In this document: in pieces, positions 42,559 to 51,469 of the stretch | Position numbering within the stretch: position 1 is the stretch's first letter | Layout of the letters: every line of letters starts with the position of its first letter | Source: Brevibacillus gelatini | GTDB taxonomy: Bacteria; Bacillota; Bacilli; Brevibacillales; Brevibacillaceae | NCBI RefSeq assembly: GCF_003710935.1 | Contig: NZ_RHHS01000017.1 | Location: forward strand, 124,001-188,000 | Reading direction: 5' to 3' | Length of the DNA stretch: 64,000 bases | Notes under the pieces: model-generated | What the model was told of the DNA's origin: nothing | Database searches by the model: none | What the model saw: the letters and a program-made list of their open reading frames with translations, nothing else | Program-made: the position numbers and the translations under genes

Positions 42559-43494
42559 TTATCCGGTCGTAGCCATTTTTTCCTGGACGTGCTGAAGGTC
42601 CAGTTCCCGCATCTTCTGGAAAGAGGCGATGGCTACTTCGACCTGACTGTCATCGGGCTCACGTGTCGTGATTTTTTGCAGCCAGAGACCCGGATAGCCA
42701 AGGTAGCGCAAAACAGGCGTGTCACGGAGCTTGTTTGTCCACTGTAACACCTCGTAGGAGACTCCGATGACGAGCGGCAAGAGCACGATTCGCTGCACGA
42801 CCCGCTCTGTCAGGGAGTCGTAGCTGAACAGCGAGTAGATTACGACTCCGACGAACACGCTGAAAATAAGAAAACTGCTGCCGCAACGGTAATGTAGGGT
42901 GGAAAATTTTTGTACGTTCTCTACTGTTAATTCTACCCCGGCTTCAAAGGCGTTAATCACTTTATGCTCCGCCCCGTGATATTGAAAAAGTCGTTTGATA
43001 AGCGGGGCTTGCGCGATGGCGGTGATGTAGCCAAGCAGCAGCAGGATTTTGAAGCCGCCTTCTGCCAGTGTTTGGGGAACCCCATCCGGCACCCATTTTC
43101 CCAACAGAAAATCAGCGAGGAAAACGGGAACGAGGGTAAAGACGAATTTACCGAACAAAAAGGAGAGTACACCGACAAGTGCAACCCCCAGAATCATCGT
43201 CAGTTTCGAAGGGCCTGCGCTCACTTCTTCGCCAGACTCCATGCTGTAGCGTTCAGAGGCGAAGTTCAGATGCTTGGCCCCGTTGGCGCTGGCTTCGATC
43301 AGTCCGACCAGACCGCGAATAAACGGAATTTTTTTCAGGGGGGTAATCCATTTATATTCCGTGCGCGGGGCCTCGAAATACTCAATTTCATGATTTTTTT
43401 TGCGAACAGCTGTGACAGTCATCGTCTTGCCACCGAACATCACACCTTCGATGACGGCCTGACCGCCGTAGCTGGGTACTTTTTGCTGAGCCAA
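42559..43494 (-). CDS. yqhQ: YqhQ, DUF1385 family membrane protein
   Basis: A 311-residue protein starting with YGGQAVIEGVMFGGKTMTVTAVRKKN, the DUF1385 signature, then four to five membrane spans and FQYHGAEHKVINAFEAG with YRCGSSFLIFSV, a conserved His/Cys-rich segment. Function unknown; it is conserved in spore formers and clostridia. The start is taken as TTG 43494 behind GGAAGG; GTG 43497 and 43503 are alternatives. Confidence 0.88.
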   Translation of the reverse strand: MAQQKVPSYGGQAVIEGVMFGGKTMTVTAVRKKNHEIEYFEAPRTEYKWITPLKKIPFIRGLVGLIEASANGAKHLNFASERYSMESGEEVSAGPSKLTMILGVALVGVLSFLFGKFVFTLVPVFLADFLLGKWVPDGVPQTLAEGGFKILLLLGYITAIAQAPLIKRLFQYHGAEHKVINAFEAGVELTVENVQKFSTLHYRCGSSFLIFSVFVGVVIYSLFSYDSLTERVVQRIVLLPLVIGVSYEVLQWTNKLRDTPVLRYLGYPGLWLQKITTREPDDSQVEVAIASFQKMRELDLQHVQEKMATTG

Positions 43495-43630
43495 CACAAT
43501 CACCTTCCTTACCTTCCATTTTAACGGAAAGCGGGGCTTGAAGCTACAGGGAGTTCAAGCATCGCCAAGAAATGTAAACAATTAGTGAAAAACATGGAAA
43601 CAGCACATACTACGTGTGAGGTGATAGGAT

Positions 43631-44140
43631 ATGGTAGCAGGCAGAGCTGCACGAAGACAAAAGGAGCTGTGGGGCAAGCCAAAGGAGCGCGGCAAAGCGG
43701 GGAATAAACGGGTATCTGCCGCCAAAATTGTGGAGCTTGCGTTTTGGGGAACGATCATCTGGGGGATCGTCCGGTTGCTTGCGCACTTCCTGAATCTGAC
43801 GCCGTACGGGTTGGGGGCTTTTGCCAGACCGCTGCTCACCGGGTACGAAGAGGACAGCCTGACAGGTATTTCGCTGGGGGCGATCGTGCTGTTTGTGGAG
43901 ACTGTGCTGGCAAGCTTCCTGTTTTCCTTCTTGTTCGGGAATATGCGCGCATGGTGGACCGGGCTTCTGTACGGCGCCGTCTTGCTTGCGATTGCAGGAT
44001 TCTTCTTCCGCATCGGGAATTGGGAAATAGGTACCTTGAGCACGGAGGGCGCCTGGTACTTGTCTTTCGGGTTATTTATCGGCATGACAATTGTGCTGGA
44101 GCACTCGCACGAGGAGCAGTGGAACGGCGAAAAGCAATAG
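43631..44140 (+). CDS. yqhR: YqhR family membrane protein
   Basis: A 169-residue protein with a basic N-terminal segment and four hydrophobic spans (IVELAFWGTIIWGIVRLLAHFLNL, GAIVLFVETVLASFLFSFLFG, WWTGLLYGAVLLAIAGFFF, YLSFGLFIGMTIVLEHS). Position between yqhQ and aroQ matches YqhR. Function unknown. Starts after GAGGTGATAGG. Confidence 0.85.
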   Translation: MVAGRAARRQKELWGKPKERGKAGNKRVSAAKIVELAFWGTIIWGIVRLLAHFLNLTPYGLGAFARPLLTGYEEDSLTGISLGAIVLFVETVLASFLFSFLFGNMRAWWTGLLYGAVLLAIAGFFFRIGNWEIGTLSTEGAWYLSFGLFIGMTIVLEHSHEEQWNGEKQ

Positions 44141-44290
44141 GGGATCGGCTCATCCCCTCTCTTTGCTGATTGGGAAAATTCGCAATGTTGGCTGATTTTT
44201 GCATTCGACTGTGAAATCGGGAATGGCTTGTGGTAAAATGTTTCATTAGTAAAAAAACTTTTTCCGAAAATCATATGGGGAGGGATGACA

Positions 44291-44731
44291 ATGACTTCCG
44301 TTCTGCTGTTGAACGGTCCCAATCTCAATTTGCTGGGGACGCGGGAGCCGGAAGTATATGGAAGAGAGACACTGGAGGATCTGGTGGCAAAGCTGTCTTC
44401 CGTCATGGACGAGCTGGGCGGTAAACTTGCGCATTGCCAGTCCAATCACGAGGGAGTCCTGATTGATGCGATTCACCAGGCCAGAGGTGTTCACGACGGC
44501 ATTTTGATTAACCCTGGCGCATTTACACATTACAGCTATGCCATCCGCGATGCACTCGCTGGTGTGGCGCTCCCGACAATTGAAATACATATTTCCAATA
44601 TTCACGCGCGCGAGGAATTCCGCCACCGCTCGGTCATTGCCCCTGTCACGATTGGTCAGGTTGTCGGCTTGGGCATGGACGGCTATGAATGGGCGCTGCG
44701 GGCGCTCGTCCGCAAAATCGAGAAAAAATAA
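44291..44731 (+). CDS. aroQ: Type II 3-dehydroquinate dehydratase
   Basis: A 146-residue enzyme with NGPNLNLLGTREPEVYG containing the active-site tyrosine, SNHEGVLIDAIHQA, LINPGAFTHYSYAIRDA, PTIEIHISN and a catalytic His in the HRSVIAPV context. It dehydrates 3-dehydroquinate in the shikimate pathway. The ATG at 44291, 8 bases after GGGGAGGG, is preferred over 44285. Its neighbour is the yqhT peptidase gene, as in B. subtilis (yqhS-yqhT). Confidence 0.96.
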   Translation: MTSVLLLNGPNLNLLGTREPEVYGRETLEDLVAKLSSVMDELGGKLAHCQSNHEGVLIDAIHQARGVHDGILINPGAFTHYSYAIRDALAGVALPTIEIHISNIHAREEFRHRSVIAPVTIGQVVGLGMDGYEWALRALVRKIEKK

Positions 44732-44766
44732 CAGCTTCGTCAGGATGAAAGGGGAAACGGGTCGCC

Positions 44767-45837
44767 ATGAAACAACGTCTGAACAAATTGCGTGAAGCGC
44801 TGACACAGGTTGGAGCGAATGCGTTCATTACGGAAAAGCAAGAAAATCGCTTCTATCTGAGTGGCTTTACCGGCTCCACCGGCTGGGTCATTGTCACGGA
44901 AAAAGAAGCCTTCCTCGTTACAGATTTCCGCTATGTGGAGCAGGCGCAAGAGCAGGCGCCAGATTTTACGGTCGTCAACAACGAGCGCAAAGCAGTCGAA
45001 GCGATCGCCAGACTGCTGCAGGAAAAAGGCATCAAGCGGCTGGCTTTTGAAAGCAGCATTTCCTTCGGCACGTATCAGGAGTGGAGCAAAGCGTTCGACG
45101 GCGTAGAGCTTGTTCCAACCAGCGGTGTGCTGGAAAAAATCCGCATGTTCAAGGACGAGTCGGAAATGGTTATCATCCGCGAGGCGGTAGGAATTGCCGA
45201 GGCGGCGTTTGCGCATATTCAAGGATACATCCGTCCAGGCGTGCGCGAGGTGGATGTCGCGCTGGAACTGGAGTATTTCATGCGCAAGCAGGGCGCGACC
45301 GGTTCAGGCTTTGACATTATCGTGGCGTCCGGTGTGCGCGGTGCCCTGCCGCACGGACGAGCCAGCGAGAAAGTGATCCAGGCGGGTGAAATGGTCACGC
45401 TCGATTTCGGAGCCGCCTACAAAGGCTACAACTCCGACATTACCCGTACAGTCGCCGTCGGGGAGCCGAGCGCGAAAATGAAAGAGATTTACGACATCGT
45501 GCTGCGTGCGCAGCTGGCTGGCCTGGAAGCTTTGAAGCCAGGTGTCACGGCAAAAGCAGCGGACGCCGCAACGCGAGATGTCATCGCGGCGGCAGGCTAC
45601 GGTGAAGCGTACGGACACAGTGCGGGTCACGGTCTCGGAATCGAAGTGCATGAACTCCCTGGTCTTTCGACAGTAAGCACGTACGTACTGGAGCCAGGCA
45701 TGCTCGTGACGATGGAACCGGGCATTTACATCACCGGAGTGGGCGGAGTGCGCATCGAGGACGACGTGCTGATTACGGCAGACGGGCATGAGAACCTCAA
45801 CAAATCTACGAAAGAGTTGCTCATTTTGCCCGTGTAA
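44767..45837 (+). CDS. yqhT: Xaa-Pro dipeptidase/aminopeptidase (YqhT, M24 family)
   Basis: A 356-residue metallopeptidase. The N-terminal creatinase-like domain (1-125, FYLSGFTGSTGW) precedes the M24 catalytic domain with metal ligands in LDFGAAYKGYNSDITRT (two Asp), GHSAGHGLGIEVHE (His), TMEPGIYI and VRIEDDVLIT (two Glu). It removes N-terminal residues preceding proline. It lies between aroQ and efp, suggesting cotranscription with efp. Confidence 0.94.
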   Translation: MKQRLNKLREALTQVGANAFITEKQENRFYLSGFTGSTGWVIVTEKEAFLVTDFRYVEQAQEQAPDFTVVNNERKAVEAIARLLQEKGIKRLAFESSISFGTYQEWSKAFDGVELVPTSGVLEKIRMFKDESEMVIIREAVGIAEAAFAHIQGYIRPGVREVDVALELEYFMRKQGATGSGFDIIVASGVRGALPHGRASEKVIQAGEMVTLDFGAAYKGYNSDITRTVAVGEPSAKMKEIYDIVLRAQLAGLEALKPGVTAKAADAATRDVIAAAGYGEAYGHSAGHGLGIEVHELPGLSTVSTYVLEPGMLVTMEPGIYITGVGGVRIEDDVLITADGHENLNKSTKELLILPV

Positions 45838-45879
45838 TTTATACTATTCTACGTTATTGATTGATTTGGGAGGACAACG

Positions 45880-46437
45880 ATGATCTCTGTAAACGATTTT
45901 CGGACCGGTTTGACGATCGAAGTGGATGGCAACATCTACACCGTGTTGGAATTCCAACATGTAAAACCAGGTAAAGGCGCGGCGTTTGTACGCTCCAAAC
46001 TGCGCAACCTGCGCAACGGCAACACCACAGAAATGACTTTCCGCGGCGGTGAAAAAGTAAACCCTGCCCGCATCGAAACCAGCACCATGCAGTATCTGTA
46101 TGCGAGCGGTGACGAGTACACGTTCATGAACACCGAAACGTATGAGCAACTGACCTTCTCGCGCAGCCAAATCGAGCGCGAACTGCGTTTCCTCAAGGAA
46201 AACATGAACGTGCAAATCGTGCAGTACAACGGCGAAACAATCGGTATCCAGCTGCCAAACACCGTTGAGCTGGTTGTTACCGAATGCGAGCCAGGCGTAA
46301 AAGGCGATACTGCTTCCAACGTAACGAAAAAAGCAACATTGGAAACCGGCTTCGTCGTCAACGTTCCGCTCTTCGTAGAAGAAGGCGACCGTCTGATTAT
46401 CGATACGCGTACAGAAGCATACGTTTCTCGCGCGTAA
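45880..46437 (+). CDS. efp: Elongation factor P
   Basis: A 185-residue three-domain protein with [16 protein letters not shown] at the start, the acceptor-loop lysine in [18 protein letters not shown], and C-terminal [32 protein letters not shown] relieves ribosome stalling at polyproline. In Bacillus the lysine carries 5-aminopentanol. It follows yqhT after 42 bases, with GGGAGGA upstream. A terminator follows. Confidence 0.98.
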   Translation: MISVNDFRTGLTIEVDGNIYTVLEFQHVKPGKGAAFVRSKLRNLRNGNTTEMTFRGGEKVNPARIETSTMQYLYASGDEYTFMNTETYEQLTFSRSQIERELRFLKENMNVQIVQYNGETIGIQLPNTVELVVTECEPGVKGDTASNVTKKATLETGFVVNVPLFVEEGDRLIIDTRTEAYVSRA

Positions 46438-46463
46438 GTCGGAACCCGCAGCAGTATGTATGC

Positions 46464-46497
46464 AAAAAGCTGTGCCCAATCGGGTGCGGCTTTTTTT
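46464..46497 (+). terminator. Intrinsic terminator after efp
   Basis: AAAAAGCTGTGCCC pairs with GGGTGCGGCTTTTT (with mismatch) over a 4-base loop, followed by T. Confidence 0.85.
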
Positions 46498-46550
46498 CTT
46501 TGTACCGGATAAAAATCCCCTCTTCCCGGATGAAAAGAGGGGGAGCCGTT

Positions 46551-47030
46551 TTATTGAGGCCAGCGCCCGCCGAACCATTCCCACAGCTTCAGCACGAATG
46601 CAGTAATCCCTGCCGCCATCAGGGGACCGACTGGAATGCCGCGAAAAAACACAATGCCGATGATCGACCCGATGACAAGACCGATAATCATGTGCGGCTC
46701 GGTGCGCAAGAGGTCGAGCCCCTTGCCGTTCATCCACGTGGCAAGTGCGCCTCCTGCGAGTGCTGTGAAGCCGACGACCGTTGTAAACAGGGGCGTGACA
46801 TCTTTCCACGATATTTTTTCACTGGCAAACGGGACCAGCACGGAAATCGTCAAAAAAAGCAAACCAAGCTCCAGTCCGCGGCGCTCGACTGAGGGGAAAA
46901 AGCGTTCCAGGGCCGTCAGCTTGAGCACCAACAGGATGCTCGCCGCCGTCGCGATAATCGGTGAACGGCCAATTAATCCTATGACGATCAGGATGACAAG
47001 CATGACTTCTCCAGACATCATCATTGGCAT
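46551..47030 (-). CDS. ytwI: DUF441/YtwI family membrane protein
   Basis: A 159-residue protein with five hydrophobic segments and the family signatures [42 protein letters not shown] and [22 protein letters not shown]. Function unknown (UPF0756/DUF441, YtwI in B. subtilis). The start is taken as ATG 47030, just after TTG 47033, with AGGGG upstream. Confidence 0.88.
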   Translation of the reverse strand: MPMMMSGEVMLVILIVIGLIGRSPIIATAASILLVLKLTALERFFPSVERRGLELGLLFLTISVLVPFASEKISWKDVTPLFTTVVGFTALAGGALATWMNGKGLDLLRTEPHMIIGLVIGSIIGIVFFRGIPVGPLMAAGITAFVLKLWEWFGGRWPQ

Positions 47031-47060
47031 CAAAACCCCTGTCCCTATTCTCCTTTCACT

Positions 47061-47783
47061 CTATGAGACGAGGTGGGGGAGTATGCGTTTGTCCTTGACG
47101 TAGGGGACGAGCTGGAACTGGTCGACCTGGGAGCAGAAGCGGAGATCGTCGGCAAATTGGTGGGAGACGAGCCGCTTGCCTGTCGTGGTCTTTAGCAATT
47201 GCTCGCTCAATTTGTCGGCGTAATACAGGTAGCTTCCTTTCAAAGCTTCGCCCAGATCGCACGTCTGGATGTTGGCCAACGCTTTTTGCGCCTGCACGAT
47301 CATCAGCCCGGCGGCAAGCCCATCCTCCAGCGCGAATTCGGAGCGCGTGCCCGCACAGTACAGGGTAATATCCAGATGATAGCTGAGCGCGTGTCTGATG
47401 CAGGCTGTCGCGTTTAAAAAGCAGCCGATCAGCAGGGCAGAGGCTCGCTCCGCCTTTTGGATCGCGCGCGTTCCGTTCGTCGTCGTCAGCACGAGTCGCT
47501 TGCGCTTGCCGGACGTTTGGGTCGCAGAGATTTCCGTTGGCGAGTTGTTGCAGTCAAAATCAGGAATTTTGCGGCAGTGCCGCTCGCCGGCCAACAGGCA
47601 GTCAGCAGCGCGCAGCGAGTTGGCCTGCCCGATCGTCTCAACCGGAATGACACAGTCAAAACCGTTTCCCAATGCCGTGACAATCGTGCTGGAAGCGCGC
47701 AGGACGTCGATGACGATGACGACATGGTTGCTGATCTGGTCAAAGCGAATTTCCTCGACCGTCGGCACGACTTCTATTCGCAC
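47061..47783 (-). CDS. comB: 2-phosphosulfolactate phosphatase ComB
   Basis: A 240-residue protein of the ComB family: VVIVIDVLRASSTIVTALGNG with the phosphate-site residues, LTTTNGTRAIQKA, and ALEDGLAAGLMI. It removes phosphate from 2-phosphosulfolactate. With ComA it leads to sulfolactate, used for coenzyme M in methanogens and for 3-sulfolactate in Bacillus spores (YitC in B. subtilis). The GTG start overlaps the end of comA by 10 bases and follows GGGGAGG. Confidence 0.9.
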   Translation of the reverse strand: MRIEVVPTVEEIRFDQISNHVVIVIDVLRASSTIVTALGNGFDCVIPVETIGQANSLRAADCLLAGERHCRKIPDFDCNNSPTEISATQTSGKRKRLVLTTTNGTRAIQKAERASALLIGCFLNATACIRHALSYHLDITLYCAGTRSEFALEDGLAAGLMIVQAQKALANIQTCDLGEALKGSYLYYADKLSEQLLKTTTGKRLVSHQFADDLRFCSQVDQFQLVPYVKDKRILPHLVS

Positions 47784-48595
47784 GGGGCAGGCCTCCCCTC
47801 TTCCATCATCACGGCCGTATCCCCGCGCAGGCCCCGACGCAGCGTCTCTACGGACAAGACATCCGTGTACGCGATATTGCCCAGATTGACCTCGCTGCCA
47901 AGCGCATGGATCAAGCCTACCTGCTGGTCTTTTTGCGGGGCTTCCCAAATCAGCCGCTCCGCATTTTCTTGGGCAAGACAGACAATGTCCTGCACAAAGT
48001 CGTGATCGACCTTGCCGTTTCCATCGAAGACGCCGACCGTTCCGCTTTCCCTCGCTTCAACAATGACGTGGCTGGCCCCGGCTTGCAGGTCAAAGTCCAG
48101 TGTTTCCAGCAGCTCCTGGCGCTGTGCGCGGTAGCCGGCAGCCTTTTTGCCTACCTCTGTATAGACGACAAGCCCGGATTCCACCCCCAGCACAATTGCT
48201 TCCTTGCGCTTTTCAAACGAAAGGGGAAAAGTGCCGTCGGAAATTTCCACAGCGGAAAATCCGAGCGAGCGGATTTGCTGCATGTACTCCTTGATCGTAC
48301 TGTACCGGATGGCAATCTCGAATAACGTACCGCCAGGCATGATGTGCAGCCCGTGCGCCTTCGCGGCTTCGAGCTTTTGCCGGAGCACTTTTGGCGGATA
48401 GAGGGCAGTCGTGCCAAAGCCGAGTTTGTATATATCGATATAGGGAGAAGCCAGATCCAGCAAATCGAAGTAAGCTGTAAGTCCCAGGCCTTTGTCAATG
48501 ACCATGGTCAGCCCTTTTTGGCGAGGCTTTTCGCGCATGCGCCCGGACGGGTTCGCCCAGTTGGCGGGCAAAAACGGATGTTCATAATCTACCAT
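47774..48595 (-). CDS. comA: Phosphosulfolactate synthase ComA
   Basis: A 273-residue TIM-barrel-like protein with the family signatures VIDKGLGL, YIDIYKLGFGTT, GLHIMPGGTLFEIA, VEISDGTFPL and VIVEARESG. It adds sulfite to phosphoenolpyruvate to make (R)-phosphosulfolactate (YitD in B. subtilis). This gene is unrelated to the competence regulator also called ComA. It is translated ahead of comB on the minus strand. The start at 48595 is just after TGAGGAAAATGCG. Confidence 0.9.
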   Translation of the reverse strand: MVDYEHPFLPANWANPSGRMREKPRQKGLTMVIDKGLGLTAYFDLLDLASPYIDIYKLGFGTTALYPPKVLRQKLEAAKAHGLHIMPGGTLFEIAIRYSTIKEYMQQIRSLGFSAVEISDGTFPLSFEKRKEAIVLGVESGLVVYTEVGKKAAGYRAQRQELLETLDFDLQAGASHVIVEARESGTVGVFDGNGKVDHDFVQDIVCLAQENAERLIWEAPQKDQQVGLIHALGSEVNLGNIAYTDVLSVETLRRGLRGDTAVMMEEGRPAPCE

Positions 48596-48746
48596 CGCAT
48601 TTTCCTCATTTCTTCTAGGCGTATGGTTCAGTGTATGCCCACTCAACAGGAGGAGTGAAGGGGAAAGGCGGTAGGCGATCACCCATCTCCAGTGCTGAAA
48701 TGAAGGAGTACAGGCATAGAGTGAACGGAGGGGAGGACGAGACGGT

Positions 48747-49010
48747 ATGTGGGAAAAAGCGATTATAGGCATGGCCGCACTGCGGGTTTTGTCAGGCAGT
48801 ATCGAGATTTTGGCTGCCTTGCTCATTTTGAAGGTCAATCAGGTGGAAAAGGCGCTGCTCATCAATTCCGGGCTGGCGATTGTCGGGCCTGTCATTTTGA
48901 TTGTGACGACCGCGATTGGTCTTGTCGGCATGTCGGATCGGGTGAGCTTTGCCAAGATCGCCTGGATTTTGCTCGGCATCTCATGTATCCTGATCGGGGT
49001 TCGCAAGTAG
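48747..49010 (+). CDS. yqhV: YqhV family membrane protein
   Basis: An 87-residue protein with three hydrophobic spans, starting MWEKAIIGMAALRVLSGSIE and including INSGLAIVGPVILIVTTAIGLVG. It lies between efp and spoIIIA as in B. subtilis, and family length matches. Function unknown; proximity suggests a sporulation link (inference). Start after GGGGAGGACG. Confidence 0.85.
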   Translation: MWEKAIIGMAALRVLSGSIEILAALLILKVNQVEKALLINSGLAIVGPVILIVTTAIGLVGMSDRVSFAKIAWILLGISCILIGVRK

Positions 49011-49087
49011 TCATCCAGTTCCTTCTACTTGTAAAAGACGCCATACTCGGGAATGCTAGTCTCAAATGGCCAACGGGAGGGAATGGA

Positions 49088-49573
49088 ATGATCGAAGCAA
49101 TGGCGAATCGAATCGCCTATTTGCGCGGACTGGTTGACGGTCTGGATGTAAGCGAAAAAAATGCGGAAGGCAAAATCGTGGCGGAGATGATCGAGATTAT
49201 GGACGAGGTGTGCGCCCAGTTCCGCGAACTGCACACCCGCGTGGAAGAAGCGGAAGATTATATCGAGGCGCTGGACGAGGACCTCGAAGACGTGGAGCTC
49301 TATCTTTTTGGAGAGGACGACGATTTGTACGAAACGATCGAAGACGACGAGGACATAGAGTACGCTACCTGCTACGATCTCGACGATGACGAAGACGCTT
49401 ACCTGTACGAAGCAAATGGCGATGCGCATCTGGAGGGCGGTTACGAATTTTCCTGCCCTCATTGCCAGAAAGAGATTCGCTTGCGAGAGGGCCGCGATGA
49501 GGAAGGCTACTCGCACTACCTCATCGAACGGTCAACTGACGAGCGCGAATGCCAGCCGATCAATCCTACGTAA
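49088..49573 (+). CDS. CD1247 N-terminal-like domain protein with zinc ribbon
   Basis: A 161-residue strongly acidic protein. The N-terminal helical region (MANRIAYLRGLVDGLDV, VAEMIEIMDEVCAQFRELHTRVEEAEDYIEALDEDLE) resembles CD1247-type domains. A run of Asp/Glu (residues about 78-110) follows, then a zinc-ribbon-like end with CPHC and ECQ. It lies just before spoIIIA, a placement I believe is common in related bacteria. Function unknown. Starts 6 bases after GGGAGGG and has its own strong terminator. Confidence 0.8.
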   Translation: MIEAMANRIAYLRGLVDGLDVSEKNAEGKIVAEMIEIMDEVCAQFRELHTRVEEAEDYIEALDEDLEDVELYLFGEDDDLYETIEDDEDIEYATCYDLDDDEDAYLYEANGDAHLEGGYEFSCPHCQKEIRLREGRDEEGYSHYLIERSTDERECQPINPT

Positions 49574-49622
49574 AAAAAGCTTGTCCCGGCGCGTGAAAAA
49601 AGTGCCGGGGCAAGCTTTTTTG
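49572..49622 (+). terminator. Strong terminator upstream of spoIIIA
   Basis: AAAAAGCTTGTCCCGGC and GCCGGGGCAAGCTTTTT pair with one mismatch across a 13-base loop. Confidence 0.93.
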
Positions 49623-49681
49623 TTTGCAGCGGCGAGCGAATTGGCCCGGCTGCTTTTTCGCATTTTGCCAAAAGAGTCTTA

Positions 49682-49711
49682 GCATAAATCTCGTCCATTC
49701 CCGCATAGGAT
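49682..49711 (+). promoter_or_regulatory. Candidate SigmaE promoter of spoIIIA
   Basis: GCATAAA (49682-49688) and CATAGGAT (49704-49711) are 15 bases apart, close to SigmaE boxes (KMATATT and CATACANT). The predicted start near 49718 would place only the second ribosome binding site (49751-49758) in the transcript. Confidence 0.5.
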
Positions 49712-49767
49712 GGAGGTAAGTCAATGTGGACAAACGAGAGTCAGCCACAAAAAGGAGGGTACCGGAT

Positions 49768-50730
49768 GTGAGAGAGATCATGGCGATTTTGCCGGAAGCC
49801 ATACGCTCGATTTTGACTGCTCTTCCCTCCACGGTCAAAGAGCATTTGGAAGAGATACGACTTCGGCAAAATCAGCCGTTGGAAGTGCGCTTTGGCCAGC
49901 AATCCAGCTACGTGACGCCGACAGGCCAGCTTACCTCCACCGCGAGCAAAGGATGGATGTTTTCCGCAGAGCAGGCAGTCAAGCTGTTGAATCAGGTCAG
50001 CCAGCATTCTTTGTACGCGCTGGAGGAAGAGTTGAAGCGGGGCTACATTACAGTCGTAGGCGGCCATCGCATCGGCATCGCAGGCAGAGTGGTGCTGGAC
50101 AAAGGGGATGTCAAAGGCATCAGGGACATCACCAGCTTCAATATCCGGATCGCCCGGGAGAAAAAAGGGGCTGCGCAAAAAGTAATGCCCTATTTGTTTG
50201 AAGGCGGCAAAGTGCTGAGTACGCTGGTGATCTCTCCGCCGCAATGCGGGAAGACGACGCTTTTGCGCGATATGGCCCGCTCCTTAAGCTACGGGAGCGA
50301 ATGGGCGTCCAGTCGCAAGGTCGGGATTGTGGACGAGCGTTCCGAGCTGGCAGGGTGCCTGCAAGGCGTCCCGCAACGAGACGTCGGACCAAGGACAGAT
50401 GTGCTGGACGCTTGCCCGAAAGCCGCAGGGATGATGATGCTGATTCGCTCCATGTCGCCTGATGTGCTGATTGTGGACGAGGTGGGGCGGGCAGAGGACG
50501 GGGATGCTGTCTGGGAAGCGATTCATGCCGGAGTTGCGGTGATCTGCTCCGCGCATGGTGCCGACATCGAGGAGGTGGCCCGGCGTCCGATGCTTGGCAA
50601 CCTGGTGCGGCATGGCGTGTTTGCCCGCTATATCGTGCTTAGCCGGGCGAAAGGCGTGGGCACGATCCAGGCGATCTACGACCAGAGAATGAAGCCGCTG
50701 GAAAAGGAGAAGATCGCATGGTCAAGCTGA
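49768..50730 (+). CDS. spoIIIAA: Stage III sporulation protein AA
   Basis: A 320-residue secretion-type ATPase with Walker A SPPQCGKTTLLRD, then SRKVGIVDERSELAG, and Walker B DVLIVDEVGRAED. SpoIIIAA is thought to power the channel that links mother cell and forespore. The GTG at 49768 is chosen because AAGGAGGG lies 10 bases upstream and because the candidate SigmaE start would omit the upstream site; GTG 49726 (334 residues) is possible. The gene overlaps spoIIIAB by 13 bases. Confidence 0.93.
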   Translation: MREIMAILPEAIRSILTALPSTVKEHLEEIRLRQNQPLEVRFGQQSSYVTPTGQLTSTASKGWMFSAEQAVKLLNQVSQHSLYALEEELKRGYITVVGGHRIGIAGRVVLDKGDVKGIRDITSFNIRIAREKKGAAQKVMPYLFEGGKVLSTLVISPPQCGKTTLLRDMARSLSYGSEWASSRKVGIVDERSELAGCLQGVPQRDVGPRTDVLDACPKAAGMMMLIRSMSPDVLIVDEVGRAEDGDAVWEAIHAGVAVICSAHGADIEEVARRPMLGNLVRHGVFARYIVLSRAKGVGTIQAIYDQRMKPLEKEKIAWSS

Positions 50731-51236
50731 TTGGTGCGCTGCTCATCCTGTTTTCCGCTTCCATGGTCGGCTGGCAGATCAGCAAGTACTACGCCTATCG
50801 CCCGGTTCAGCTACGAGCGCTGCTGGTTGCCTTGCAAATGCTGGAGACGGAAATCGTCTACGGCATGACACCGCTGCACCGCGCTTTTGTCAAAGTAGGC
50901 CACCGTGTCTCCAAGGAAGTGGGCAATCTGTTTCTGCACGCCGCAGAGCTTCTGGTCAGCGAAAAGGCGCATTCGGCGGAAGATTCCTTGCAGCAGGCGA
51001 TGGGCAAGCATTGGCCGCAAACAGCCCTGCGCAGGCAAGAGCGGGAAGTGCTTGCGAGTCTCGGACAGGTTCTCGGTTCATCCGACAGGGAAGACCAGCA
51101 AAAGCATCTGCGTCTTGCGGTTACCCACCTGCGGGGGCTTGAGGAAGAAGCGCGGGCCGAGCAGGCCAAGTACGAACGCATGTACAAAAGTCTGGGCTTC
51201 CTTGGCGGGCTCTTGGTCGTCATCCTGATGTTCTAA
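50718..51236 (+). CDS. spoIIIAB: Stage III sporulation protein AB
   Basis: A 172-residue protein with an N-terminal span (IGALLILFSASMVGWQI) and C-terminal span (LGFLGGLLVVILMF) around a helical T2SF/GspF-like cytoplasmic or intermembrane segment. It is part of the SpoIIIA-SpoIIQ feeding tube or channel. It begins inside the end of spoIIIAA and is followed by spoIIIAC. Confidence 0.93.
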   Translation: MVKLIGALLILFSASMVGWQISKYYAYRPVQLRALLVALQMLETEIVYGMTPLHRAFVKVGHRVSKEVGNLFLHAAELLVSEKAHSAEDSLQQAMGKHWPQTALRRQEREVLASLGQVLGSSDREDQQKHLRLAVTHLRGLEEEARAEQAKYERMYKSLGFLGGLLVVILMF

Positions 51237-51252
51237 AGGCGAGGTGTTCACA

Positions 51253-51456
51253 GTGGATTTTGATTTGACACCTGTTTTCCAGATCGGAGCGGTAGGATTC
51301 ATTACAGCGATCTTGCACACGGTACTCAAACAGGCGGGAAAGGAAGATATTGCGCACTGGGCGACTCTGGTCGGATTCATCATCGTCCTGTACATGGTGT
51401 CCCACTACCTTGGCGACCTGTTTTCTGAGGTGAAACGCGTCTTCCTGTTCAACTGA
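51253..51456 (+). CDS. spoIIIAC: Stage III sporulation protein AC
   Basis: A 67-residue membrane protein with two hydrophobic segments, FQIGAVGFITAILHTVLKQAGKEDIAHWATLVGFIIVLYMV, matching SpoIIIAC in length and sequence. The GTG at 51253 follows GAGGTG at 8 bases; GTG 51244 would overlap it. It is a conserved membrane component of the SpoIIIA complex. Confidence 0.92.
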   Translation: MDFDLTPVFQIGAVGFITAILHTVLKQAGKEDIAHWATLVGFIIVLYMVSHYLGDLFSEVKRVFLFN

Positions 51457-51469
51457 GGAGGGGCTCTCG

